From: JBHHWH01 sp046756405 | Lineage (GTDB): Bacteria > Actinomycetota > Acidimicrobiia > Spongiisociales > ZC4RG35 | DNA length: 49,425 nucleotides | Reading direction: 5' to 3' | Assembly (NCBI GenBank): GCA_046756405.1 | Contig: JBHHWH010000004.1 | Span: 1 to 49,425 of the forward strand | Part shown: piece after piece, positions 15,249-22,392 of the stretch | Layout: every line of letters begins with the position of its first letter | How positions within the stretch are numbered: position 1 is the stretch's first letter | The notes under the pieces: model-generated | Told to the model about the DNA's origin: nothing | The model's database searches: none | The model's input: only the letters and a program-made list of their open reading frames with translations | Program-made: the position numbers and the translations under genes

Positions 15249-16601
15249 ATGACAAGCGTGACAGAACATGCCCCGATGAGGCCCGGTTACCGGACCCCGC
15301 CCCACTCCCGGGAGGCCGAAGAGTCGGTGCTGGGCGCCGTCCTTCTTTCTGAAGACGCCGTCAACGAAGTCATGGACCGGGTTCACCCCGAGGACTTTTA
15401 CGTCCCTGCTCACCAGGCCGTCTTCGAGGCGATGCGAGACCTCTTCGACTCTAACCAGGCCATAGACGCCGTCACCGTCTCCGAGGAGCTGCGTCGGCGC
15501 GGAGAGCTGGAGAAGATCGGTGGTATCCAGTTTCTTACCCGGCTGGTGGACATCGTCCCCTCCACCTCCAACGTCGCCTACTACGCGGGGATCGTCGAGG
15601 AGCATGCCAAACGGCGCGAGCTGATACGGGCCGGGTCGCTGGTGACTGAGGTGGCCTTCGACATGGACGAGGACATAGCCACGGTCATGGACCGTGCCGA
15701 ACAGCAAGTGCTCGGAGTTGCCGAAAAGAGGGCCTCGCAGACGCTTCTCGAAGTGGGACCCATGTTCAGTGACGTACTCGAGCACATCGAATCCATGGAG
15801 CAGCGGGGCTCGGAGATCACAGGCCTCGCCACGGGGTTCGTCGACCTGGACAAAAAACTCGCCGGGCTCCAACCCGCCAACCTGGTGGTCGTCGCCGCTC
15901 GCCCTGCCATGGGTAAGTCCAGCCTCGCCCTCGGGATCGCCATCAACGTGGCCTCCCAGGATGAGCCGGTGGCCGTCTTCTCTCTGGAGATGTCCAAAGA
16001 GGAGTTGGTTCAGCGGATCCTCTCCTCAGTGGGAAAGGTCGACTCGATGAAGCTGCGCTCTGGTCAGCTCGGCCCGCTGTGGAAGCGGGTGGTCGACGCC
16101 GCGGGGCGGATGTACAAGGCGCCTATCTTTATCGACGACTCCCCGGTGGTCACCGTCACCGACATTCGAGCCAAGTGCCGGCGACTCAAGCGGAAGAGGG
16201 GACTGTCCCTGGTGGTCGTGGACTATCTCCAGTTGATGCAGGCTTCCACCCGGGAGAACCGACAGCAGGAGATCTCAGAGATCACCCGGAACCTGAAAAA
16301 CCTGGCCCGCGAGCTCAAAGTTCCGATCATCGCCGTCTCCCAGCTCAACCGTTCCCTGGAGTCCCGGGAGGACAAGCGACCCCGCCTTTCCGACCTGAGG
16401 GAGTCAGGGGCGATCGAACAGGACGCCGACGTAGTCATGTTCATCTACCGCCACGAGTACTACCACCCCGAGGACCCCGACAAGCGGGGGATCGCCGAGG
16501 TGATCGTGGCCAAGCACCGGGCCGGTTCCACCGGTCCGGTGGAGATGACTTTCCCGCCCGAGTTCACTCGCTTCGCCAACCTGGGATGGGACATCGCCTG
16601 A
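15249..16601 (+). CDS. dnaB: Replicative DNA helicase DnaB
   Basis: Hexameric 5'-3' helicase of the replication fork. The N-terminal domain starts at PHSREAEESVLGAVLL. The RecA-like C-terminal domain has Walker A RPAMGKSS with Lys223, Walker B VVVDYLQLM, SQLNRSLE and the DLRESGAIEQDADVV arginine-finger region. 450 residues with no intein, which is worth noting because actinobacterial dnaB genes often carry one. ATG 15249 is preceded by GGAGAGG. The frame is open back to 15108, but that stretch is non-conserved. Confidence 0.96.
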   Translation: MTSVTEHAPMRPGYRTPPHSREAEESVLGAVLLSEDAVNEVMDRVHPEDFYVPAHQAVFEAMRDLFDSNQAIDAVTVSEELRRRGELEKIGGIQFLTRLVDIVPSTSNVAYYAGIVEEHAKRRELIRAGSLVTEVAFDMDEDIATVMDRAEQQVLGVAEKRASQTLLEVGPMFSDVLEHIESMEQRGSEITGLATGFVDLDKKLAGLQPANLVVVAARPAMGKSSLALGIAINVASQDEPVAVFSLEMSKEELVQRILSSVGKVDSMKLRSGQLGPLWKRVVDAAGRMYKAPIFIDDSPVVTVTDIRAKCRRLKRKRGLSLVVVDYLQLMQASTRENRQQEISEITRNLKNLARELKVPIIAVSQLNRSLESREDKRPRLSDLRESGAIEQDADVVMFIYRHEYYHPEDPDKRGIAEVIVAKHRAGSTGPVEMTFPPEFTRFANLGWDIA

Positions 16602-16612
16602 CCGACGGGCGT

Positions 16613-16634
16613 GCGGCAGCCTGGAGGCTGCCGC
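16613..16634 (+). terminator. Perfect 9-bp hairpin after dnaB
   Basis: GCGGCAGCC (16613-16621) and GGCTGCCGC (16626-16634) pair around TGGA, 11 nt after the dnaB stop. No T-run follows, so it may be a mRNA 3' stabiliser or a non-canonical terminator. Confidence 0.45.
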
Positions 16635-16643
16635 AGGAGGGGT

Positions 16644-16676
16644 ATGTCGCTTGCCCTGGGACCTATGGGCCCTTAG
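16644..16676 (+). other. Possible 10-codon mini-ORF with strong Shine-Dalgarno
   Basis: AGGAGG at 16635-16640 is followed by ATG 16644 and an ORF of 10 codons (MSLALGPMGP). Its neighbourhood up to 16780 has no other recognisable feature. It could be chance. Listed because the ribosome-binding site is ideal and placed just after the hairpin. Confidence 0.15.
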
Positions 16677-16780
16677 AGGGGGACTCAATGGGGCTCGGAC
16701 ACATCCGTGGGGCTCATTATGGCCGTAGGCACCACGCCGCGGGCGCCCAAGGTGGTGTTATTTCACTTAACGCGTTCGCG

Positions 16781-17350
16781 CTAGTGCTCTCCGAAGTCGC
16801 GGTGGGCCCGGCTGGCCGTGGGTCCGGTTTGGCCCTGGTACTTCGATCCCAGCTCTGGTGATCCGTAGGGGAACTCGGCGGGGGTGGTCATCCGGTAGAA
16901 GGAGATCTGGCCGATCTTCATCCCCGGGTAGATGGCGATGGGCAGGGTGGCCACGTTGGAGAGTTCCAGCGTGATGTGACCTTCGAAGCCGGGGTCGACG
17001 AAACCGGCGGTGGAGTGGATCAGCAGCCCCAGGCGACCCAGGGACGACTTACCCTCCAGGCGGGCCACGATGTCGTCGCCCAGTTTCACCCTCTCCAGGG
17101 TGGACCCGAGGACGAACTCGCCGGGGTGAAGCATGAAGGGATCACCCTCGGCGACCTCCACTAGCTGGGTCAGGTCCTCCTGTGGGGAGCGAGGATCGAT
17201 TTCCGAGTAACGATGGTTGACGAAGATCCGAAACCCATTTCCGACGCGGAGATCCACCGAGGACGGCTGAACGTAGGAAGGCTCGAAGGGATCGATGAGG
17301 ATCTCCCCGCTGGCTATCGACTCACGTATGGAACGGTCGGAAAAGATCAT
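16781..17350 (-). CDS. dcd: dCTP deaminase, probably bifunctional dCTP deaminase/dUTPase
   Basis: Makes dUMP (via dUTP) for thymidylate synthesis. GKSSLGRLGLLIHSTAGFVD contains the nucleotide-binding Ser/Arg residues. GFEGHITLELSN carries the catalytic Glu and GMKIGQISF follows. The C-terminus (GSKYQGQTGPTASRAHRDF) closely follows the mycobacterial enzyme, which does both deamination and diphosphohydrolysis, so bifunctionality is inferred. 189 residues, full length. ATG 17350 has TACGAT 9 nt upstream. Lies just downstream of tRNA-Gly on the same strand. Confidence 0.94.
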   Translation of the reverse strand: MIFSDRSIRESIASGEILIDPFEPSYVQPSSVDLRVGNGFRIFVNHRYSEIDPRSPQEDLTQLVEVAEGDPFMLHPGEFVLGSTLERVKLGDDIVARLEGKSSLGRLGLLIHSTAGFVDPGFEGHITLELSNVATLPIAIYPGMKIGQISFYRMTTPAEFPYGSPELGSKYQGQTGPTASRAHRDFGEH

Positions 17351-17359
17351 GGTGTCAGC

Positions 17360-17365
17360 ATCGTA
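17360..17365 (-). promoter_or_regulatory. -10 box of dcd
   Basis: Reads TACGAT on the minus strand, 9 nt before ATG 17350, in the 32-bp gap between dcd and tRNA-Gly. Confidence 0.4.
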
Positions 17366-17382
17366 GAGGGCAGCCGAAGACG

Positions 17383-17456
17383 TGGAGCGGGTGACGGGAA
17401 TCGAACCCGCGTCTCGAGCTTGGGAAGCTCGCGTTCTACCATTGAACTACACCCGC
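17383..17456 (-). tRNA. tRNA-Gly (anticodon CCC)
   Basis: On the minus strand, acceptor arms GCGGGTG and CACCCGC pair fully. The D arm contains GTTCAATGGTAGAAC, and the anticodon stem CGAGC/GCTCG closes the loop TTCCCAA with anticodon CCC. The T arm is GCGGGTTCGATTCCCGT. The discriminator is T (17386), as expected for glycine, and CCA is encoded (17383-17385). It reads GGG codons. Confidence 0.96.
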
Positions 17457-17466
17457 GGGGAGGTGA

Positions 17467-17472
17467 AGAGTA
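17467..17472 (-). promoter_or_regulatory. -10 box of tRNA-Gly
   Basis: Reads TACTCT on the minus strand, 10 nt before the 5' end of the mature tRNA. Confidence 0.35.
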
Positions 17473-17532
17473 GTCGTCGTATGACGGGAATCCCAGGTCG
17501 GCCCGCTGCGGGCGGAGAAGGAGTTGGCGATA

Positions 17533-19269
17533 GTGGACTGGCGAGATCGATTCCGCGCTCCAGCGATCATCGAAGCTCAACGAGCGTCGTCGAACCCTGA
17601 GCGAAGGGTGTTTGTGGGGGATCCGGGCGGCAAGTACCAAGTCCACGGCTGGGACGCGTCCACCGGGGATTGGTGGCAAGTAACAGACTCCAAGGCAGCG
17701 GTGCTTACCGCCGCCATCTCTCCCGACGGCGGGTGGTTGTACGCCATGGTGGAGGACGAGCCCGGCACCGAGATAGGGCACCTTCACCGTTTTCCGTTTT
17801 CCGGCGGGAGCGGCGAGGACGTGACTCCCGACCTCGACCCGTACCCGGCCTATCTGATCCACCCCACCGACAGCGGAGCGGTGATGTTGGGTGGAACCTC
17901 CACTGGCCCGGCGCTAATCACGGCAGGCGGCGACAAAGCACGTACCTTCACCCTCCCTAGCCTTCCCCTCGGGGTCGTCTTGACTTCTGGGGAACGTAAG
18001 GCCGCGGTCACCATGTCCACTCCCGGACGCGGTCTGATTCCAATGCTCCACGTAATCGACCTGGAGACTGGAGAGGTTGTCGCGGAGATGGATGAGATGG
18101 GCGCCGGCGCGGCCTATGGAGACCTCCTCGCGGTGTCCGTGGTGGACGGAGACTGGTTGCGGCCAGCGGTGTGGGATGGGACCACTCTCACCGAGATCGA
18201 CACTGATGTACCGGGTGACCTGGTGCCCGTCGACTGGTCGGAGGAGGGCTCCACGATCCTCCTCTTGCAGACCTATCGGGCTACGGGAGCGCTCTTCCTC
18301 TACCGGGTGGCCACCGGAGAGGTAGTCGAACTGGCGTCACCACCGGGTGCGCCCTATTTCGTCCCGGCGAGGCTCCTCGACGCCGACACCGCCCTCTCCA
18401 TCTGGAGCGACGCCAACCATCCCCGCCGTCCTGTGGAGAGCCGGGCCGACGGTTGGAAGGTGGCGCTGAGTCTCGAAGGCCAGGGGCCCTACCCGGGACC
18501 TCAGTGGGAGGAGTTTGTCTACCCCTCGACGGGAGGTGCCGAGATCCAGGGTTGGCTGCTGCGCCCGGAAGGGAAGGGCCCCTGGCCCACGGTGCTCTAC
18601 ACCCACGGGGGCCCTTCGTCGGTGCACAGTCCCTTCTTCAACCCCCTCTGCGCCGCCTGGTTCGACGCTGGCTTTGCCGTGGCCAGCATCAACTACCGGG
18701 GTTCTACAACCTTCGGGCAATCCTTCCGGGAGGCCTTGACTGGAAACATTGGAGGCCCCGACATCGAAGACGTGATGTGGGCGTGGCGCTGGCTGGTCGA
18801 CAGCCGGATCGCCGACCCCGACCGGGTGGTGAAAAACGGGTACTCCTATGGCGGGTACCTCACCCTCCAGGCGCTGGGCACCCATCCCGACCTGTGGGCC
18901 GCGGGAGTGGCCGGGGCGCCGATCGCCGACTGGGCTCTTCTGTTCGAAGACGCCAACGAAATGCTCAAGGCCTACGACCTGAGCCTCTTCGGGGGTACAC
19001 CCAACGAGCTACCAGAGGCGTACTCCCAGGCCTCGCCGCGCACCTACGTGGACAACTTTCAGGCACCGCTGTTGATCTCCCAGCCGGAGAACGACACCCG
19101 TACGCCCCTGCGCCCGGTTCAACTGTTCGTCGAGGAGCTTCAGGCCCTGGGGAAGCAGGTGAGGCTCGATCTCCTGCCGGCAGGGCATGCCGGGGCGGGA
19201 AAACGCCAGTCCATCGAGATGATGGAGTCGTGGCTGGAGTTCGCCACCCCGATAGTCGGCCTCAGGTGA
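17533..19269 (+). CDS. S9 family serine peptidase (prolyl oligopeptidase / acylaminoacyl peptidase type)
   Basis: A seven-bladed beta-propeller region of about 320 residues is followed by an alpha/beta hydrolase domain starting near EFVYPSTGGAEIQGWLL. The triad is Ser438 in GYSYGGY, Asp521 in ENDTRT and His552 in AGHAG, and the oxyanion HGGPSS segment precedes it. The start is GTG 17533, 9 nt after AAGGAG (17518-17523). TTG 17524 directly abuts that site and is less likely. No signal peptide is visible, so it is predicted cytoplasmic. Removes acyl-amino acids or cleaves short peptides. The exact specificity is unknown. Confidence 0.88.
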   Translation: MDWRDRFRAPAIIEAQRASSNPERRVFVGDPGGKYQVHGWDASTGDWWQVTDSKAAVLTAAISPDGGWLYAMVEDEPGTEIGHLHRFPFSGGSGEDVTPDLDPYPAYLIHPTDSGAVMLGGTSTGPALITAGGDKARTFTLPSLPLGVVLTSGERKAAVTMSTPGRGLIPMLHVIDLETGEVVAEMDEMGAGAAYGDLLAVSVVDGDWLRPAVWDGTTLTEIDTDVPGDLVPVDWSEEGSTILLLQTYRATGALFLYRVATGEVVELASPPGAPYFVPARLLDADTALSIWSDANHPRRPVESRADGWKVALSLEGQGPYPGPQWEEFVYPSTGGAEIQGWLLRPEGKGPWPTVLYTHGGPSSVHSPFFNPLCAAWFDAGFAVASINYRGSTTFGQSFREALTGNIGGPDIEDVMWAWRWLVDSRIADPDRVVKNGYSYGGYLTLQALGTHPDLWAAGVAGAPIADWALLFEDANEMLKAYDLSLFGGTPNELPEAYSQASPRTYVDNFQAPLLISQPENDTRTPLRPVQLFVEELQALGKQVRLDLLPAGHAGAGKRQSIEMMESWLEFATPIVGLR

Positions 19270-19477
19270 AGAGGCTGGCCGCACCCCAGATGGTGAGGAG
19301 CAGGCCCACCAAGGACAGGAAGACCACCCTTCCGGGCCGGTATTGGGCCCCTTCGAGGCCCCTGGGGGTTTCCCCCCGGCGGTGTTTCCACCAGGCCAGG
19401 CCGTTGCCGATGAGGAGCGCCAAACCGAAGGCGAGGATGAGCTGGGGGAGGAGGTTATCGAAGTCAAGGAGGTCCAC
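19262..19477 (-). CDS. Small two-helix membrane protein, unknown function
   Basis: 71 residues with two hydrophobic segments (LILAFGLALLIGNGLAWW and VVFLSLVGLLLTIWGAASLF) joined by a basic loop. GTG start with TANNNT 7 nt upstream, the layout of other unit-leading genes here, which supports a real gene. It overlaps the end of the S9 peptidase by 8 bp and is divergent from thrB with only 33 bp between starts. Confidence 0.65.
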   Translation of the reverse strand: MDLLDFDNLLPQLILAFGLALLIGNGLAWWKHRRGETPRGLEGAQYRPGRVVFLSLVGLLLTIWGAASLFT

Positions 19478-19484
19478 GGGGGGG

Positions 19485-19490
19485 ACGGTA
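19485..19490 (-). promoter_or_regulatory. -10 box of the small membrane protein gene
   Basis: Reads TACCGT on the minus strand, 7 nt before GTG 19477. Confidence 0.35.
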
Positions 19491-19498
19491 ACCAGGAA

Positions 19499-19504
19499 TA
19501 GGCT
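19499..19504 (+). promoter_or_regulatory. -10 box, leaderless start of thrB
   Basis: TAGGCT ends 6 nt before GTG 19511. It is only 8 bp from the divergent -10 at 19485-19490, so the two promoters must overlap. Confidence 0.45.
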
Positions 19505-19510
19505 CCTGGC

Positions 19511-20356
19511 GTGACTCGATCAGTTTCTGCTTCGGCACCAGCGAGCACCGCCAACCTAGGACCGGCCTTCGACTGCATGGCCCTGGCCTTGAGTCCTCGC
19601 TGCACCGTCTACGCCAGCCCGGCGGACGAGTGGAGCGTGGAACACCTTGGTGCCCAGCGACCGTCGGCAGGTGAAGGAGACGGAGTCCTGGTCGCTGCCC
19701 GCCGGGCTGTGGGGGACCGGCCGCTGGCCCTGAGGGTGGAGTCGGAGATACCCATTGGCAAGGGACTGGGTTCCTCCGGCGCCGCGTTTGTGGCCGGTAC
19801 GGCAGCGGCGCTGCGCGCCGTGGGAGAAGAGCCTTCCCACGACCGGGTGTTCAGGCTGGCCGCGGACTTGGAGGGCCATGACGACCAGGTGGCCGCCTCG
19901 GTATACGGCGGGTTGATCCTCGTACCCGCCGAAGGTCTGCCCATGAGGCTTCCGCTCCACCCCAACCTGCGTCCAGTGGTGGCGGTACCTGAAGCCCGCT
20001 TGCCGACGGTCGAGGGTCGGGCAGTCCTATCCCAGAATCTGGCGCGGGATGTGGTGATACGAAGCCTGGCCCGGGTGGCGGCGCTGACGGCCGGGCTGAT
20101 CACCGGAGACCCCGGGATGCTGGCGGCCGCCCACGGCGACGAGATCCACGAGGCGCCCCGTGCCCACCTCAGTCCAGAAGTAGGCAGGCTGATCGAGGTG
20201 GCCAGGCGGGCCGGAGCCTTCCATGCGGCTCGTTCGGGCGCAGGCCCTTCCGTGGTCGCCTTCGTGGCCCTGGAGGGCGTGGCAGCGGTGAGCCACGCGT
20301 TTCGTGAGGCCGGGGCAGACGTCATCGATGCCATCGACACCTCCGGGTTGGTCTGA
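19511..20356 (+). CDS. thrB: Homoserine kinase (GHMP family)
   Basis: Phosphorylates homoserine for threonine synthesis. The N-terminal PASTANLGPAFDCMALAL-like motif (here SAPASTANLGPAFDCMALAL), the ATP-binding PIGKGLGSSGAAF and the C-terminal AFHAARSGAGPSVVAF are GHMP-kinase signatures in the ThrB arrangement. 281 residues. thrC and hom are absent here, so it is separated from the usual threonine cluster. GTG start supported by the adjacent -10 box. Confidence 0.88.
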   Translation: MTRSVSASAPASTANLGPAFDCMALALSPRCTVYASPADEWSVEHLGAQRPSAGEGDGVLVAARRAVGDRPLALRVESEIPIGKGLGSSGAAFVAGTAAALRAVGEEPSHDRVFRLAADLEGHDDQVAASVYGGLILVPAEGLPMRLPLHPNLRPVVAVPEARLPTVEGRAVLSQNLARDVVIRSLARVAALTAGLITGDPGMLAAAHGDEIHEAPRAHLSPEVGRLIEVARRAGAFHAARSGAGPSVVAFVALEGVAAVSHAFREAGADVIDAIDTSGLV

Positions 20357-20383
20357 CTGTGGGACCGAAGGTCGGGCGTCTCG

Positions 20384-20389
20384 TATGGT
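20384..20389 (+). promoter_or_regulatory. Candidate -10 for the bS22 gene
   Basis: TATGGT is the best -10-like hexamer in the 131-bp gap before the bS22 gene. It would give a leader of about 90 nt. Confidence 0.25.
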
Positions 20390-20487
20390 GATAGCTGTGT
20401 TGTTCAGAAGGGCGGCCGATTCGGTTTGACCTAGCGTTGCCGAGCCGCGACCATGGTGGCCCTCCCCCTTCTACGTGAGGTTTCTGC

Positions 20488-20580
20488 ATGGGTTCGTTGA
20501 TCAAGAAGCGCCGCAAGAAGATGTCGAAGCACAAGTACCGCAAGCGGCGCAAGGCCAATCGACACAAGAAGAAGAAGTGA
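20488..20580 (+). CDS. 30S ribosomal protein bS22 (AURKAIP1/COX24 domain)
   Basis: A 30-residue protein starting MGSLIKKRRKKMSKHKYRKR with 18 Lys/Arg. It matches the tiny mycobacterial ribosomal protein bS22 (MGSVIKKRRKRMSKKKHRK type), which sits near the decoding region of the small subunit. TGAGG lies 8 nt before ATG. It is below usual ORF length cut-offs and easily missed. A strong hairpin terminator follows 5 nt after the stop, which makes it a monocistronic unit. Confidence 0.9.
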   Translation: MGSLIKKRRKKMSKHKYRKRRKANRHKKKK

Positions 20581-20585
20581 GTCCA

Positions 20586-20610
20586 GAGGCCGGGTGACTT
20601 ACCCGGCCTC
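20586..20610 (+). terminator. Intrinsic terminator after bS22
   Basis: GAGGCCGGGT (20586-20595) pairs perfectly with ACCCGGCCTC (20601-20610) over loop GACTT, followed by TCCTCTTGT. It lies between convergent genes and may serve both. Confidence 0.75.
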
Positions 20611-20618
20611 TCCTCTTG

Positions 20619-20993
20619 TCAGAGGTAGGTGGCCAGCGCCACTATTGCCAGGGCAAGGACGAGGATGATCCCCTGGATGGCCCCGCGTACCGCCGGAGAC
20701 TGCTCCCTGGCGGCCACCGTGTGCCAGGCGGCGAGCATCGCCGAAATCAGGACCAGGCCGATCTTCGCCAGCAACACTCCAGTCAGGGGCCGGTCCAGGA
20801 CCTGGATGATACCGGTGGCCACCAGCACCCCCAGGGCGGTCCAAGAGAGAACGCTGAATCGCCGGGCTATGGCCTGCAACACTGCCCTGTCGTCGGTCAC
20901 CTGCCGCACCGCCCGCACCAGTCCCGCAAGAACGATCAGACCCCCCACCCACACCGTTGCGGCGAGGAGATGGAAGTAGAAGACCACCCTCAC
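20619..20993 (-). CDS. CopD-like four-helix membrane protein
   Basis: 124 residues with four hydrophobic segments. FHLLAATVWVGGLIVLAGL at the N-terminus is the signature of the copper-resistance D (CopD) domain, whose His residues can bind copper or heme. No CopC domain or other copper genes adjoin. The GTGA overlap with the upstream PAC2 gene shows translational coupling. Function in this context is unknown. Confidence 0.75.
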   Translation of the reverse strand: MRVVFYFHLLAATVWVGGLIVLAGLVRAVRQVTDDRAVLQAIARRFSVLSWTALGVLVATGIIQVLDRPLTGVLLAKIGLVLISAMLAAWHTVAAREQSPAVRGAIQGIILVLALAIVALATYL

Positions 20994-21820
20994 TGCTGGC
21001 CGCGGAGAAAGTCTTCGATCTCTTCCACCAGCCGGAAGCTCTCCTCCGCCTCGATGTCGGCTTCCTGTTCCAGTTGCTCCACATAGTGGAGAAGCTCCTC
21101 GTTGCCTTCAATGGCCTCGTTCACCGTGTCGAGGAACTGACGGGAGGCCAAGACAAGGTCGCCGATATCCACCGCCACGCCAAGCAGCTCCGACGCTTTG
21201 AGGACCAGGGCCTCGGCCGCCGGAGGGTACTCCTGGTTAGACAGGTAGTGGGGCACCGCTGCCCAAACGGAGATGACATCGATCCCCTCGTTGCCTAGGG
21301 CGTCATTGATCACCCCGACGATGCCCGTTGACCCTTCATACCCGGAGGGATGGAGACGGTGGGTCTGGAGGGCGTTAGGTCGAGTGGCGGAAGCCACAAG
21401 GGGCACCGGAAGGGTGTGGGCAACCTGACCAATGAAGGATCCCAATGTCACCGCTTGGGACACGCCCAGCGAATCGATGGCCTCTACCAGTTCTGTGGTG
21501 AAGGCCTTCCATCGGTAGTGGGGCTCTTCGCCCAGGACTACCACCAGGTCGCGCTCGGTGGCTCTCACCGCGTAGAACTCATTGCGGGGCCAGGTGATGG
21601 AACGTATGCCCGCCGCCCCCAAAGAGACGGTGGGCCGGCGCACCTGAAAGTCGAAGAACTCGTCGGGATCGATGATGCCGATCAGTTCGGCGTCGAGGCG
21701 GTCAAGGAAGGTTTGGACCGCCATCGTGGACGCCTCTCCGGCGTCACCCCACCCTTCGAAGGCGAGTAACGCCAGCGGTTCCCGTAACTGGGGTCTGTGG
21801 AGCCATTGGAGAGCTGGCAT
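20990..21820 (-). CDS. PAC2 family protein (proteasome-assembly-chaperone-like)
   Basis: PAC2-fold protein of 276 residues (LLAFEGWGDAGEAST, YDF-like FFDFQVRRPTV, GSFIGQVAHTLPVPLVA, SVWAAVPHYLS), ending in an acidic helical tail. Actinobacterial members are linked to proteasome or ATP-grasp contexts, but their biochemical role is unsettled. No proteasome genes are nearby. ATG 21820 has a TANNNT box 7 nt upstream. First gene of a two-gene operon with the CopD-like gene. Confidence 0.85.
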   Translation of the reverse strand: MPALQWLHRPQLREPLALLAFEGWGDAGEASTMAVQTFLDRLDAELIGIIDPDEFFDFQVRRPTVSLGAAGIRSITWPRNEFYAVRATERDLVVVLGEEPHYRWKAFTTELVEAIDSLGVSQAVTLGSFIGQVAHTLPVPLVASATRPNALQTHRLHPSGYEGSTGIVGVINDALGNEGIDVISVWAAVPHYLSNQEYPPAAEALVLKASELLGVAVDIGDLVLASRQFLDTVNEAIEGNEELLHYVEQLEQEADIEAEESFRLVEEIEDFLRGQQ

Positions 21821-21827
21821 GGGCGAA

Positions 21828-21833
21828 AACCTA
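21828..21833 (-). promoter_or_regulatory. -10 box, leaderless start of PAC2 gene
   Basis: Reads TAGGTT on the minus strand, 7 nt before ATG 21820. Confidence 0.45.
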
Positions 21834-21943
21834 CACCGGCGCTGGCGGTAGCGGAGCCGGTGCCCTTCGCCGTGTTCTGTCTCGGCTCTGTCTCGCCAGG
21901 CCTCGTATGAGGGCGAGGAAATGCAAGAAGGGGGCCACCAGGA

Positions 21944-21970
21944 AGAGCCCCGGGTGTTGGCCGGGGCTCT
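21944..21970 (-). terminator. Terminator-like hairpin after the small zinc protein gene
   Basis: AGAGCCCCGG (21944-21953) and CCGGGGCTCT (21961-21970) pair perfectly over a 7-nt loop, 53 nt beyond the stop of the zinc-protein gene. The tail is only weakly T-rich. Confidence 0.55.
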
Positions 21971-22023
21971 CCTTGGTCTGGTCGGAGGCGGGAGGGGGGA
22001 GAGAACCTACCCCGACCAGGGGC

Positions 22024-22221
22024 TTAGGCGCCCTGCTCGTCCAGGATCTTCCCCCGGACGCGGGGGAACCGGACGGGGGCGTGGGCATGGCAGTACTCGG
22101 ACTTGTTGTAACGAGAAAGCTTGGTGCCACAGCCGGGCTTGGAGCACACGCGTCCCTCAGCGAAACGCTTCGAGGGGCGTGTGACGCCCTTTATGGCTGA
22201 TCCTCTAACTACTTCTGTCAT
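22024..22221 (-). CDS. Small zinc-binding protein, unknown function
   Basis: 65 residues with CSKPGCGTKLSRYNKSEYCHAH, a C-x4-C ... C-x-H arrangement that should bind one zinc, followed by a basic C-terminus. Similar small proteins are widespread in actinobacteria without known function. ATG 22221 is chosen over the longer frame to 22287 because AGGAG lies 11 nt upstream and the conserved part starts there. A regulatory or ribosome-associated role is possible, but I see no proof. Confidence 0.8.
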   Translation of the reverse strand: MTEVVRGSAIKGVTRPSKRFAEGRVCSKPGCGTKLSRYNKSEYCHAHAPVRFPRVRGKILDEQGA

Positions 22222-22392
22222 GTTGGGCCACTCCTGGTGTAGGCCGGGTGTGTGTAAAATCTTGCGGTCAGGGGAATCCCTGGGCAACGAGTACCCGTAA
22301 TCCTTGACCGTCCAATCAAATTGTGCAAACCGAGGCGTTAACTGGGCCTAAAGACCCACTATCAACTATCGGCCTTTGAACGCCAAAACTTT

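Noticed and set aside
16079..16861. Long 260-residue frame through the end of dnaB into dcd
   Set aside because: It is an out-of-frame shadow of dnaB with Arg/Pro-rich low-complexity translation and overlaps dcd on the other strand.
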